This document shows positions 39,252 through 47,025 of a DNA stretch of 64,000 nucleotides, piece by piece (positions within the stretch are counted from its first letter, which is position 1; the number at the start of each line of letters is the position of its first letter). A program made the translations under genes and the position numbers. This DNA comes from Streptomyces termitum (GTDB lineage Bacteria; Actinomycetota; Actinomycetes; Streptomycetales; Streptomycetaceae): the NCBI RefSeq assembly GCF_014650175.1, contig NZ_BMUL01000010.1, forward strand, positions 62,001 to 126,000. Direction: 5' to 3'. The notes under the pieces were generated by a model. It did no database searches and had not been told where the DNA came from. It saw only the letters and a list, made by a program, of their open reading frames with translations.

Positions 39252-40583
39252 ATGGCCCAGCGGACGACGACGCGCCCCGGGGCGGACCCCCGGCGGCGCG
39301 CCCTGCGCCACAGACGGCTCCTCGGCGCCGCCTTCGCCCTCCCCGCACTGCTGCTCCTCGGCGCCCTGGTCGCCTACCCGGTCGTCTTCTCGGTGGTCCG
39401 CAGCCTCTTCGACGCGAGCGGGGACCGCTTCGTCGGCGCGGACAACTACGTGGAGATGGCCCGCGACCCGGCGACGCTCACGGCGCTGCGCAACAGCGCC
39501 GTCTGGGTGGTCGTCGCCCCGGTCCTGCTCACCGGGCTCGGCCTGCTCCTGGCCGTGCTGACCGAGCGGGTGCGCTGGGCGACCGCCTTCAAGCTCGTGC
39601 TGTTCCTGCCGATGGCGGTGTCCTTCCTCGCGGCGGGCATCGTCTTCCGGCTGGCGTACGAGCAGGACCCCGACCGGGGCGTCCTCAACGCGGTGGTGGT
39701 CGGCGTGCACGACGTCTTCGTCGAGCCGGCGCCCTATCCGACCGCGCGCGCCCGGGAGGGCCTCGGCCTCACCGGCAGCCAGGCCGACGGCTACACCAGC
39801 GGGGAGCTGCGGCCCGGCGCGGTCGCCGTGCTGCCCTTCGTGGGCGTCGCGCCCGGCGCTGTACCGGCGGCGGCCGGACCGGCGCGGGCCCCCGACGCGG
39901 TGCCCGGCGCGCTGACCGGGACCGTGTACCTGGACTTCACGCCGGGCGCCGGTGGCCGGCCGGGGCGGGTGGACCCGGCGGAGAAGGGGCTGCCCGGCGT
40001 GACCGTCGAGGCGGTCAGGGACGGGGCGGCGGTGGCCTCCGCGCGGACCGCCGCCGACGGCTCCTTCCGGCTCGACGGCCTGACGGAGGGGACGTACCGG
40101 CTGCGCGTGCCGGCCGCCGTCTTCGCCGCCGGGTACGGCGGGGTGGACTGGCTCGGCCCGGCCCTGATCACCCCGGCGGTGATCGGCGCCTACCTGTGGG
40201 TGTGGACCGGCTTCTCGATGGTGCTCATCGGGGCCGGGCTCGCCGCCCTCCCCCGCGACGTGCTGGAGGCGGCCCGGGTGGACGGCGCCAGTGAGCGGCA
40301 GGTCTTCCGCCGGATCACGGTGCCGCTGCTCGCCCCGGTCCTCACGGTGGTCTTCGTGACCCTGGTCATCAACGTGATGAAGGTCTTCGACCTGGTGTAC
40401 GTGATCGCGCCGGGCCCGGTGCAGGAGGAGGCGAACGTGCTGGCGACCCGGATGTGGCTGGTCTCCTTCGGCGGCGGGAACGACCAGGGGCTGGGCAGCG
40501 CCCTCAGCGTGCTGCTGCTCCTGCTCGTGGTCCCGGCGATGGTCCTCAACATCCGGCGCTTCCGGAAGGGGGGCGACTCATGA
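39252..40583 (+). CDS. MalF-like sugar permease with a SdrD B-like extracytoplasmic insertion
   Basis: A 443-residue permease, longer than the usual ~300. Helices begin at about 23-45 (LLGAAFALPALLLLGALVAY), 82-102 and 112-133. Residues about 145-295 are an extra outer domain; its end (about 220-290) reads LTGTVYLDFTPGAGG, LPGVTVEAVRDGAAVASART and AADGSFRLDGLTEGTYRLRV, which is a SdrD B/CNA-B-like immunoglobulin-type fold. The transport core resumes at WLGPALITPAVIGAYLWVWT, and the EAA loop is VLEAARVDGASERQVFRRIT (about 337-356). Placement between the third and fourth helices mirrors the P2 loop of E. coli MalF, which contacts the binding protein. ATGA-coupled to the second permease. Confidence 0.85.
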   Translation: MAQRTTTRPGADPRRRALRHRRLLGAAFALPALLLLGALVAYPVVFSVVRSLFDASGDRFVGADNYVEMARDPATLTALRNSAVWVVVAPVLLTGLGLLLAVLTERVRWATAFKLVLFLPMAVSFLAAGIVFRLAYEQDPDRGVLNAVVVGVHDVFVEPAPYPTARAREGLGLTGSQADGYTSGELRPGAVAVLPFVGVAPGAVPAAAGPARAPDAVPGALTGTVYLDFTPGAGGRPGRVDPAEKGLPGVTVEAVRDGAAVASARTAADGSFRLDGLTEGTYRLRVPAAVFAAGYGGVDWLGPALITPAVIGAYLWVWTGFSMVLIGAGLAALPRDVLEAARVDGASERQVFRRITVPLLAPVLTVVFVTLVINVMKVFDLVYVIAPGPVQEEANVLATRMWLVSFGGGNDQGLGSALSVLLLLLVVPAMVLNIRRFRKGGDS

Positions 40584-41428
40584 GCCGGCGCGCCGGCGGC
40601 GTCCGGTGGCTCGGGAGCGCGGCGGTGCAGGGGCTGCTGCTGGTGGTGGCGCTGGTCTGGCTGACCCCGCTGGCCGGGCTGCTGCTCTCCTCGCTGCGCT
40701 CGGAGCGGGACAACGCCTCGGACGGCTGGTGGACCGCCTTCGCCGACCCCGCGCAGCTGTCCCTCGACAACTACCGGGTCCTGCTGGAGGATTCCGGCCT
40801 CGTCCAGGCGTTCTGGAACACCGTCCTGATCTCGGTGCCCGCCACCGTGCTCGTCGTCGGGGTGTCGGCGCTCGCCGGATACGCCTTCGCCTGGCTGGAC
40901 TTCCCCGGCCGGGACGGGCTGTTCCTGGTGGTCGTCGGGCTCCTGGTGGTACCGGTGCAGATCGGGCTGCTGCCGGTGGCGAAGCTGTTCGGCGCGGTCG
41001 GCCTCTTCGGGACGGTCGCCGGGGTGGTCCTCTTCCACGTGGCGTACGGACTGCCGTTCGGCGTCTTCCTGCTGCGGAACTTCTTCGCGGAGATCCCCCG
41101 GGAGATGCTGGAGGCGGCGCGGCTGGACGGCGGGAGCGAGGCGCGGATCTTCCTGCGGCTGGTGCTGCCGCTGGGGCGGCCCGCGCTGGCCAGTCTGGCG
41201 ATCTTCCAGTTCCTGTGGGTGTGGAACGACATGCTGGTGGCGCTGCTCTTCGCGGACGGCGGGTCGCAGCCGCTGACGGTGGCGCTCCAGTCGCAGATGC
41301 GGCAGTTCGGCAGCAACATCGGGGTCCTGGCCCCGGGGGCGTTCCTGTCGCTGATCGTGCCGCTGGTGGTGTTCTTCGCCTTCCAGAAGCACTTCGTGCG
41401 CGGGGTGATGGCGGGCTCGGTCAAGTAG
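40580..41428 (+). CDS. MalG-like sugar ABC permease
   Basis: A 282-residue six-helix permease. The N-terminal helix VQGLLLVVALVWLTPLAGLL, LDNYRVLLEDSGLVQAFWNT, then the EAA loop MLEAARLDGGSEARIFLRLV and the C-terminal VMAGSVK are typical of MalG/AglG proteins. Its ATG overlaps the upstream stop (ATGA). No ATP-binding subunit is encoded in the operon; Streptomyces CUT1 importers commonly use the shared ATPase MsiK encoded elsewhere. A strong terminator follows 8 bp after the stop. Confidence 0.9.
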   Translation: MSRRAGGVRWLGSAAVQGLLLVVALVWLTPLAGLLLSSLRSERDNASDGWWTAFADPAQLSLDNYRVLLEDSGLVQAFWNTVLISVPATVLVVGVSALAGYAFAWLDFPGRDGLFLVVVGLLVVPVQIGLLPVAKLFGAVGLFGTVAGVVLFHVAYGLPFGVFLLRNFFAEIPREMLEAARLDGGSEARIFLRLVLPLGRPALASLAIFQFLWVWNDMLVALLFADGGSQPLTVALQSQMRQFGSNIGVLAPGAFLSLIVPLVVFFAFQKHFVRGVMAGSVK

Positions 41429-41435
41429 CGACGGC

Positions 41436-41470
41436 GGTCGCCCCCGCCCTCGGGGAGGGCGGGGGCGACC
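41436..41470. terminator. Very strong bidirectional terminator
   Basis: A 16-bp perfect stem (41436-41451 with 41455-41470) over a GGG loop lies between the permease stop and the convergent chitinase stop. Confidence 0.8.
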
Positions 41471-41489
41471 GGTGGTGGCGGAGCGGTCG

Positions 41490-43013
41490 TCAGCAGGCGC
41501 CGAGGTCCTGCCAGACGCCCCACTGGCCGGTGGTGCCGGGCTCCTCGCCCAGCGTCCACCACTTGGCCTTCCAGTGGTGGCCCTGGTGCGAGACGGTCTG
41601 GCCGCCGGTGTAGGTGGTGGTCTTGGCCCACGGGGCGGCGGTGCACTGGCTGCCGTTGCCGCCGGTGATCGTCAGGGTGTAGGTCGCGGTGTGCGCGGCG
41701 GACGGACCGGCCGCGGTGACCGTGATCGGGTAGGTGCCCGAGACCGCCGACGCGCTGGTGGTCAGGGTCAGGGTGGCGGAGCCGCCGGCGGTGACCGAGG
41801 CGGGGCTGAAGCTCGCGGTGACGCCGGCGGGGAGGCCGGCGGCGCTGAGGGAGACCGACTGGGCGGCACCGGCGGTGACGGCGGTGCTGACGGTCGCGGT
41901 GGCGGCGGAGCCGGCCGTCACGGTGCCGGCGGCGGGGGCGGCGGCGACGGAGAAGTCGTCGGCGGGCGCGGTGGTGCCGCCGGTGAAGGGCGCGAAGATG
42001 TGGCTGAAGTCCCAGGTGTTCTGGGCGATGCCGGAGCAGTTGTCGGCGGCGGCGCCGCCGGGGCAGCCGCCGTTGTCACGCTGGAGCGCCCAGAAGGAGA
42101 GGGTGTTGATGCCCTTGGAGACGGCCCAGTCGTAGACGGTGCGGGCGTTGGCGAGGGTGAAGGTCTCGGCGGGGCCGAAGTCGTCGACGCCGATCATCTC
42201 GGTGATGCCGACCATGCCCCACAGCTGGGCGGGGGTCTTGGCCGGGTAGAGCTTGGCGAGCTGGTTGTAGAGGCCCTGGCCGGCGGTCTGGGTGTCCTTG
42301 GCCATGTCGTGGGCGGCGTTGTCGTAGTAGTCGAAGGTCATCATGTTGACGACGTCGACCCGGGCGCCGTTGCTCACCGCGTTCTTGAGGAGCGCGAGAC
42401 CGCTGGCCGCGAGGCCGTTGGGGGTGGTCGGCAGGGTGTACGAGATCTCCAGGGTGCGGCCGGAGGCGGCGGCGCGGTCCTGGAGGACCTTGATGGCCTT
42501 GTTGCGGCGGTCGACGCCGGCGCTGTTGTCGAGGGCGTCGACCTCGATGTCCATGTCGAGGCGCGTCACGTCGTAGGTCGTGAGGACCTTCTCGTACGCG
42601 TCGGCGATCTGGTTGACGTCGGTGCAGCTGTCGGCGATCTCGGTGCCGGTGGTGTCGGCGGTGTAGCCGCCGAAGGAGGGGATGACGTCCCCGCCGCGCG
42701 CCTGCATCGTCTTGATGTCGGCGCCGAAGACGGCGGAGGAGATCGGCATGCCCGTGTCGCCGTTCCAGTACGGCGTGCAGGAGCCCTTGGTGGCGGTCTG
42801 GAGGAACGCCATCGTCAGGTGCTTGGCGCCGGACTGGGCGGAGAGGGCGGCGGGGCTCTCGCCGGTCCACGCCTCGAAGTACGGGGCGAAGACCCGGTTC
42901 GGCAGCGGCGTCGCGGCCTGGGCGGAGCCGCCGCCGAGGGCGGTCAGTCCGGCCGCGGCCACGACGGTGGTGACGGCGGCGAGGATCGCCCGGAGGGGGC
43001 GCGTGCTTCTCAT
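41490..43013 (-). CDS. Secreted GH18 chitinase with Ig-like and CBM5/12 modules
   Basis: A 507-residue exported enzyme that hydrolyses chitin. The signal peptide ends near AQA-ATPLP (about 33). The GH18 barrel spans about 38-335: RLDMDIEVDA has the DxDxE motif with catalytic Glu about 157, and VDVVNMMTFDYYDNAAHDMA and LSFWALQRDNGGCPGG are typical of bacterial ChiC/ChiD-like barrels. An Ig-like linker domain (about 340-445, VSLSAAGLPAGVTASFSPAS) and a C-terminal CBM5/12 (455-507, WAKTTTYTGGQTVSHQGHHW) follow. Two TGGACTAGACC repeats 121-190 bp upstream resemble the direct repeats known from Streptomyces chitinase promoters. Confidence 0.9.
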   Translation of the reverse strand: MRSTRPLRAILAAVTTVVAAAGLTALGGGSAQAATPLPNRVFAPYFEAWTGESPAALSAQSGAKHLTMAFLQTATKGSCTPYWNGDTGMPISSAVFGADIKTMQARGGDVIPSFGGYTADTTGTEIADSCTDVNQIADAYEKVLTTYDVTRLDMDIEVDALDNSAGVDRRNKAIKVLQDRAAASGRTLEISYTLPTTPNGLAASGLALLKNAVSNGARVDVVNMMTFDYYDNAAHDMAKDTQTAGQGLYNQLAKLYPAKTPAQLWGMVGITEMIGVDDFGPAETFTLANARTVYDWAVSKGINTLSFWALQRDNGGCPGGAAADNCSGIAQNTWDFSHIFAPFTGGTTAPADDFSVAAAPAAGTVTAGSAATATVSTAVTAGAAQSVSLSAAGLPAGVTASFSPASVTAGGSATLTLTTSASAVSGTYPITVTAAGPSAAHTATYTLTITGGNGSQCTAAPWAKTTTYTGGQTVSHQGHHWKAKWWTLGEEPGTTGQWGVWQDLGAC

Positions 43014-43324
43014 ATCGGTCGTCCCAAGGGTGTGAGGGGTGGGCGGTGGGCCCCCGCCGGGTGGGAGGCCGACGGGGTGCCGGGTACTGGATAGGCGGCG
43101 GCGCGAAGGCGGGTCAAGCATCCCGACGAAGACTGGACTAGACCTGTTCGGCCGGTCCGCACGCGTTTCCCCTGCCCACCCGGAGCCCACTTGGACTAGA
43201 CCAATTCCCGGGATTTTTACCGCTCTTGACCCGGCCGCGGAACCCTCTCGCCCCACCCGTCCCACCCGACAGGCGGATGCCGGAATCGCGACCGGGAGGC
43301 CCCCGGGGTAAGTATGATCAGGCG
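43014..43324. promoter_or_regulatory. Chitinase upstream region with TGGACTAGACC repeats
   Basis: This 311-bp region holds TGGACTAGACC at 43134-43144 and 43192-43202; the second copy sits in the near-palindrome TTGGACTAGACCAA (43191-43204). Direct repeats of this kind control chitin induction and glucose repression of Streptomyces chi genes, and the palindromic form resembles DasR sites. At its right end TATGAT (43313-43318) is the -10 of the rightward NUDIX-like gene. Nothing else is recognised. Confidence 0.65.
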
Positions 43325-43861
43325 ATGTCTGACATGACTGAGACCACGCCCGGCTGGATGACCTCGGACGAGCTGGAGACGGCCCGCGCCCGGATGCCGA
43401 TCCTCTACGTCGACGCGGTGCCGGTCCGGGTGGACGACAGCGGTGAGGTCACGAGCATCGGACTGCTGCTCCGCATCGGCGCCGACGGCACGATCAACCG
43501 CACGCTCGTCTCCGGACGCGTGATGCACCACGAGCGCGTCCGGGACGCCCTGCTGCGGCACCTGGAGAAGGACCTCGGACCGGTCGCGCTCCCCCGGGTG
43601 CCCGCCGCGCTCCAGCCGTTCACCGTCGCGGAGTACTTCCCGACGGCCGGCATCACCCCGTTCCACGACCCCCGCCAGCACGCGGTGTCGCTCGCCTACA
43701 TCGTGCCGGTCAGCGGCGACTGCCGCCCCCGGCAGGACGCGCTCGACCTCGTCTGGTTCACCCCCCACGAGGCGGCCTCCGCCGCCGTCCAGGGCGAGAT
43801 GCCCGGCGGCCACGGCGTGCTCCTGAAGCAGGCCCTGGCCCACGTGGGCGTCACCTACTGA
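43325..43861 (+). CDS. NUDIX hydrolase family protein (DUF4916-like)
   Basis: A 178-residue protein with MTETTPGWMTSDELETARAR, ILYVDAVPVRVDDSGEVTSI and TINRTLVSGRVMHHERVRDA, which match the NUDIX-family DUF4916 group of actinobacteria. The canonical NUDIX box (GX5EX7REUXEEXGU) is not intact: only VSGRVMHHERVRDALLRHLE lies at the equivalent place, so catalysis is uncertain. AVSLAYIVPVSGDCRPRQDA and LDLVWFTPHEA complete the fold. TATGAT lies 6 bp before the ATG with no Shine-Dalgarno, so it is probably leaderless. Confidence 0.75.
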   Translation: MSDMTETTPGWMTSDELETARARMPILYVDAVPVRVDDSGEVTSIGLLLRIGADGTINRTLVSGRVMHHERVRDALLRHLEKDLGPVALPRVPAALQPFTVAEYFPTAGITPFHDPRQHAVSLAYIVPVSGDCRPRQDALDLVWFTPHEAASAAVQGEMPGGHGVLLKQALAHVGVTY

Positions 43862-43866
43862 GCCGG

Positions 43867-43907
43867 GCGCGGCCCCGGACCCGGCGGGACCGGGCCCGGG
43901 GCCGCGC
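43867..43907. terminator. Terminator between the NUDIX and M15 peptidase genes
   Basis: GCGCGGCCCCGG (43867-43878) pairs with CCGGGGCCGCGC (43896-43907); inner CCCGG/CCGGG (43880-43884 with 43890-43894) extends the stem. It fills the gap between convergent stops. Confidence 0.65.
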
Positions 43908-43913
43908 GCGGGC

Positions 43914-44669
43914 TCAGACGCCGCAGCCGGAGGCGGACCAGTAGCGGCTGGGCCGGTGGTCGACGTGGGCGTGGTCGGAGTGGCCGGGGTAGCCCGGGCC
44001 GAGGATGCCGTTGAAGCCGTGGTTGCGGGCCTGCTTCACGAACGCGCACAGACTGTTCGGGCCCGCGCCGAGGTCGGCCGCGTCGCCGTACAGGTGCCGG
44101 CTGTTCGAGGCGCCGCCGACCGCCGCGTTGCAGGAGGTACTGCGGAAGCCGCTGGTGACCCGGATCGGCTGGTCGCCCAGGGCGTGCCGGAGCGCCTCCA
44201 GCTTCCACATGGTGCGCAGGGCGTTGGACTTCGCCGTGGCCGCGCTCACCGCGCCGCCGGCCCAGGTGCCGTTGCAGGTGTTCAGCTCGGCGTAGGTGAA
44301 GTGGACCGGTGTGCAGTCGTCGTCCTGGAGGGCGTAGATCTTGCTGAAGGTCGCCGGTCCGGCGACGCCGTCGGCGGCCAGGCCGTAGGCGGACTGGAAG
44401 CGCTTGACGGCGGCGGCGGTCGCGGGCCCGTACGAGCCGTCGACCGCGAGCACGCCGCCGTAGCCGGGGTAGCCGGCGACACGGATCTGGAGCTGGGTCA
44501 CATCGGCGCCGGTCGCCCCCTGGGAGAGGGTGCGCGACCAGGTGTAGCAGCCGTCGGCGCGGGCCTCACCGGCCCCGGCCACGACGCCGGCGAGGCCGGA
44601 GACCAGCAGGACGAGGGCGAGCAGCAGCCTGGAGAGGGCGGAACCGGGGGCGCGGGCGTGCAGGAGCAT
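43914..44669 (-). CDS. Secreted peptidoglycan-binding zinc peptidase (M15 family)
   Basis: A 251-residue exported DD-carboxypeptidase-like enzyme. The signal peptide runs to about ARA-DG (residue 39). A peptidoglycan-binding domain spans about 48-112 (QGATGADVTQLQIRVAGYPG, VDGSYGPATAAAVKRFQSAY). The M15 domain spans about 120-251: GFRSTSCNAAVGGASNSRHL continues to YGDAADL and SDHAHVDH, giving probable zinc ligands H192, D199 and H235. The layout matches the zinc DD-peptidase of Streptomyces albus G. Start 44669 has GGAGG 8 bp upstream. It should trim peptidoglycan crosslinks in the cell wall. Confidence 0.85.
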   Translation of the reverse strand: MLLHARAPGSALSRLLLALVLLVSGLAGVVAGAGEARADGCYTWSRTLSQGATGADVTQLQIRVAGYPGYGGVLAVDGSYGPATAAAVKRFQSAYGLAADGVAGPATFSKIYALQDDDCTPVHFTYAELNTCNGTWAGGAVSAATAKSNALRTMWKLEALRHALGDQPIRVTSGFRSTSCNAAVGGASNSRHLYGDAADLGAGPNSLCAFVKQARNHGFNGILGPGYPGHSDHAHVDHRPSRYWSASGCGV

Positions 44670-44868
44670 CGGGCGGACCTCCACCTCGGGTGAACGGCAT
44701 GCGGGACACCGCACAGGGGTGTCATGCATCTGTCATCTAACGCCTTTCGGAGGAAGGGTGGCCCGCCGGGTCGACGCGCGTCAACCACGCCGGAACCGGA
44801 CCGTACGGCGGCACGGGCGGCCCCGGCGGCGGGCCGGGAACCGTCCGCGCGGTGATGATGAAGGCGTG

Positions 44869-44949
44869 ATGAGCGCGACGGGAGCGGATACGAGGGGCGC
44901 GGCGGAGCCCGTACGGACCCCGCCCCCACCTCCGGCGGCCCCCCGATGA
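44869..44949 (+). CDS. Possible 26-codon leader ORF coupled to the PP2C gene
   Basis: ATG 44869 opens a 26-codon frame (starts MSATGADTRGAAEPV, ends Pro-rich PPPPPAAPR) whose TGA overlaps the ATG of the phosphatase gene at 44946 as ATGA. The phosphatase start has no Shine-Dalgarno of its own, so coupled translation would explain how it is read. A GATGAT element at 44854-44859 is a possible -10. It may be a real leader peptide or chance; nothing proves expression. Confidence 0.35.
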   Translation: MSATGADTRGAAEPVRTPPPPPAAPR

Positions 44950-46997
44950 CCGGCACCCACGCCGACGCGGCCGCCCCGGACCCGCCCGGCCGTGCCCCGG
45001 GCGCGGGCCGGCCGGCGAGCCCGGGGCGGCTGGTGGATCCGGGGGCGTTCGACGGGGCCGTCGCCGCCGTGGCGGTGCTCGCCGGGCCCGAGGACCGGCT
45101 GGTGTACACGAACTCCGCCTTCACCCGGCTCTTCGGCGTCCGGCCGATCGGCCGGCCCGCCCGGGCCGCCTTCCCCGACCCGGACGCGCACCGCTTCCTC
45201 GCCGTCGTCGACTCCGTCCGGGCCACCGGGCGGGCCCGGCAGGTCGTCGGCGAGCGGCGGACCGACCCGGGGTCCACCGGCCAGGCCCGGCACTTCGTCT
45301 ACTCGTGCAGCCCGGTCACCACCGCCGAGGGCCCCGGCATCCTCGTGGTCGCCATGGACACCACGGCCGAGACCCGGGCGTTCCAGCGGTACGAGGCGCT
45401 GGTGTCGGCGATCTCGCAGATGGTGTGGGTGCTGCGGGACGACGGCGCGATGGAGGAGATCGTCCCCGGCTGGGAGCGGCTGACCGGCGCGCCCTGGCTG
45501 CCGCGCGCCGACAAGGAGTGGTACGACCGCATCCACCCGCGCGACCGGGAGAAGCTGGGCGCGGCGTGGCGGCGGGCCCTGGGCGGCGGGCCGCCCGACG
45601 TCTTCGAGAGCGTCTTCCGGGTGCGGGCGGCGGACGGCTCGTACCGGCACGTCTCGACCCGCTCCGTGCCGGTGCTGCGGGACGACCGGGTCGCCGAGTG
45701 GGTGGTGGCGACGGCCGACGTGGAGGACGCCTGGGGCAGCCAGCTGCGCGAGCGGCTGCTCGCCCAGGTGGCGGCGGTGTCGGGGGCGAGCCTGCACGAG
45801 GCGTTCGCCGAGGTGGTGAAGGTGGTGGTGCCGGAGCTGACCGACGCCTGCCTGGTCCTGCTGCTGTCGCACGACGAATGGCCGCCGCCGCAGCACGCGG
45901 AGGTCACCGCCCGCCGGATCGCGTCGGCGACGCGGCCGGGGCTGCCCGCCCCGCCCGCGCTGCGCGGGCAGCGGGTGACGGTGACCCCGGTGGTGCGGGA
46001 GGTGCTGGACCGCCGGGCGCCGGTCACCTTCCGGCTGGAGCCCGGCGCGCCCGTGCCGCCCGGCCTGGTGCCGACGGTGAGCGAGCGGTGGCTGCGGGTC
46101 TCGGGGGCGACCAGCCTCACCCTGATCCCGCTGATCGTGGACGACCGGGTGCTGGGGTACGCCGCCACCAGCTCCAACGGCGACACGCCGGTGCCGGGAC
46201 CGGCCGAGACCGAGCTGCTGCGGGAGGTGCTGCACCACGCGCAGCGGCCGATCCGGAAGGTGCTCGACCTCCAGCAGGCGCGGCTGACCGCGCTCGGGCT
46301 CCAGCGGGCCCACCTGACCGAGCCGCCGCCGGTGGCGGGCGGCCGGCTGGCCGCCCGCTACCAGCCGGCCAGCTCCAGCGGGGAGATCGGCGGGGACTGG
46401 TACGACGCCTTCACGCTGCCGGACGGCACGCTGGCGCTCGACATCGGGGACGTGGCCGGGCACGACCTGACGGCGGCGACGGCGATGGGGCAGATGCGGA
46501 GCATGATGCGGGCGCTGGCCTACGCGGCGGGGGCGGCCCCGCCGGACTCGGTGCTGGGCCGGCTGGACCAGGTGGCGGCCGGTCTGGACACGGCCGCGCT
46601 GGCGACCGCGCTGCACACGACGCTGCGGCGGCGCCCGGACGGCACGTGGCTGCTGGCCTGGTCGAGCGCCGGGCATCCGCCGCCGCTGGTCGTCCCGGCG
46701 CGCGGCGACGCCTTCTTCCTGCCGGGGGCGGCGGACCCGCCGCTCTGCGTGGCCGCCGCCCTGCCCCGGACGACCCACACCCGGCTGCTGCGCCCCGGCG
46801 ACACCCTGCTGCTGTACACCGACGGCCTGATCGAGACGCCGGCGGCGCCGATCGACGAGGGGCAGCGCCGGCTGGCGCACGAGGCGATGCTCTGCCGCCG
46901 CCGGGAGCTGCCGGACTTCCTGCGCATCCTCCAGGGGCTCTCGGACCACCGGGACGACACGGCGATGCTGGCGTTCCGGGTGGACGGCGGACCGTGA
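44946..46997 (+). CDS. PAS-PAS-GAF-PP2C serine phosphatase (RsbU/SpoIIE type)
   Basis: A 683-residue cytoplasmic phosphatase. A PAS-like domain (about 30-130, EDRLVYTNSAFTRLFGVRP) and a PAC-bearing PAS domain (about 145-255, MVWVLRDDGAMEEIVPGWER; VFRVRAADGSYRHVSTRSVP) are followed by a GAF domain (about 265-430). The SpoIIE phosphatase (about 460-680) has GGDWYDAFTLPDGTLALDIG, DVAGHDLTAATAMGQMRSMM, SSAGHPPPLVV, LLLYTDGLIE and DDTAMLAFR, all the metal aspartates of PP2C. Such proteins switch on alternative sigma factors by dephosphorylating anti-anti-sigma factors; no partner gene is adjacent. The start is supported by ATGA overlap with an upstream small frame. Confidence 0.85.
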   Translation: MTGTHADAAAPDPPGRAPGAGRPASPGRLVDPGAFDGAVAAVAVLAGPEDRLVYTNSAFTRLFGVRPIGRPARAAFPDPDAHRFLAVVDSVRATGRARQVVGERRTDPGSTGQARHFVYSCSPVTTAEGPGILVVAMDTTAETRAFQRYEALVSAISQMVWVLRDDGAMEEIVPGWERLTGAPWLPRADKEWYDRIHPRDREKLGAAWRRALGGGPPDVFESVFRVRAADGSYRHVSTRSVPVLRDDRVAEWVVATADVEDAWGSQLRERLLAQVAAVSGASLHEAFAEVVKVVVPELTDACLVLLLSHDEWPPPQHAEVTARRIASATRPGLPAPPALRGQRVTVTPVVREVLDRRAPVTFRLEPGAPVPPGLVPTVSERWLRVSGATSLTLIPLIVDDRVLGYAATSSNGDTPVPGPAETELLREVLHHAQRPIRKVLDLQQARLTALGLQRAHLTEPPPVAGGRLAARYQPASSSGEIGGDWYDAFTLPDGTLALDIGDVAGHDLTAATAMGQMRSMMRALAYAAGAAPPDSVLGRLDQVAAGLDTAALATALHTTLRRRPDGTWLLAWSSAGHPPPLVVPARGDAFFLPGAADPPLCVAAALPRTTHTRLLRPGDTLLLYTDGLIETPAAPIDEGQRRLAHEAMLCRRRELPDFLRILQGLSDHRDDTAMLAFRVDGGP

Positions 46998-47025
46998 CGG
47001 GCCGCCGCCCACCCGGGGGGGCGGG

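Noticed and set aside
43325..43861. Calling an active NUDIX hydrolase
   Set aside because: The canonical GX5EX7REUXEEXGU box is not intact, so only family membership, not catalysis, is claimed.
44781..47012. 743-codon minus-strand frame opposite the PP2C phosphatase gene
   Set aside because: Composition is shadow-like and no domain is visible, whereas the plus-strand frame has complete PAS, GAF and SpoIIE motifs.
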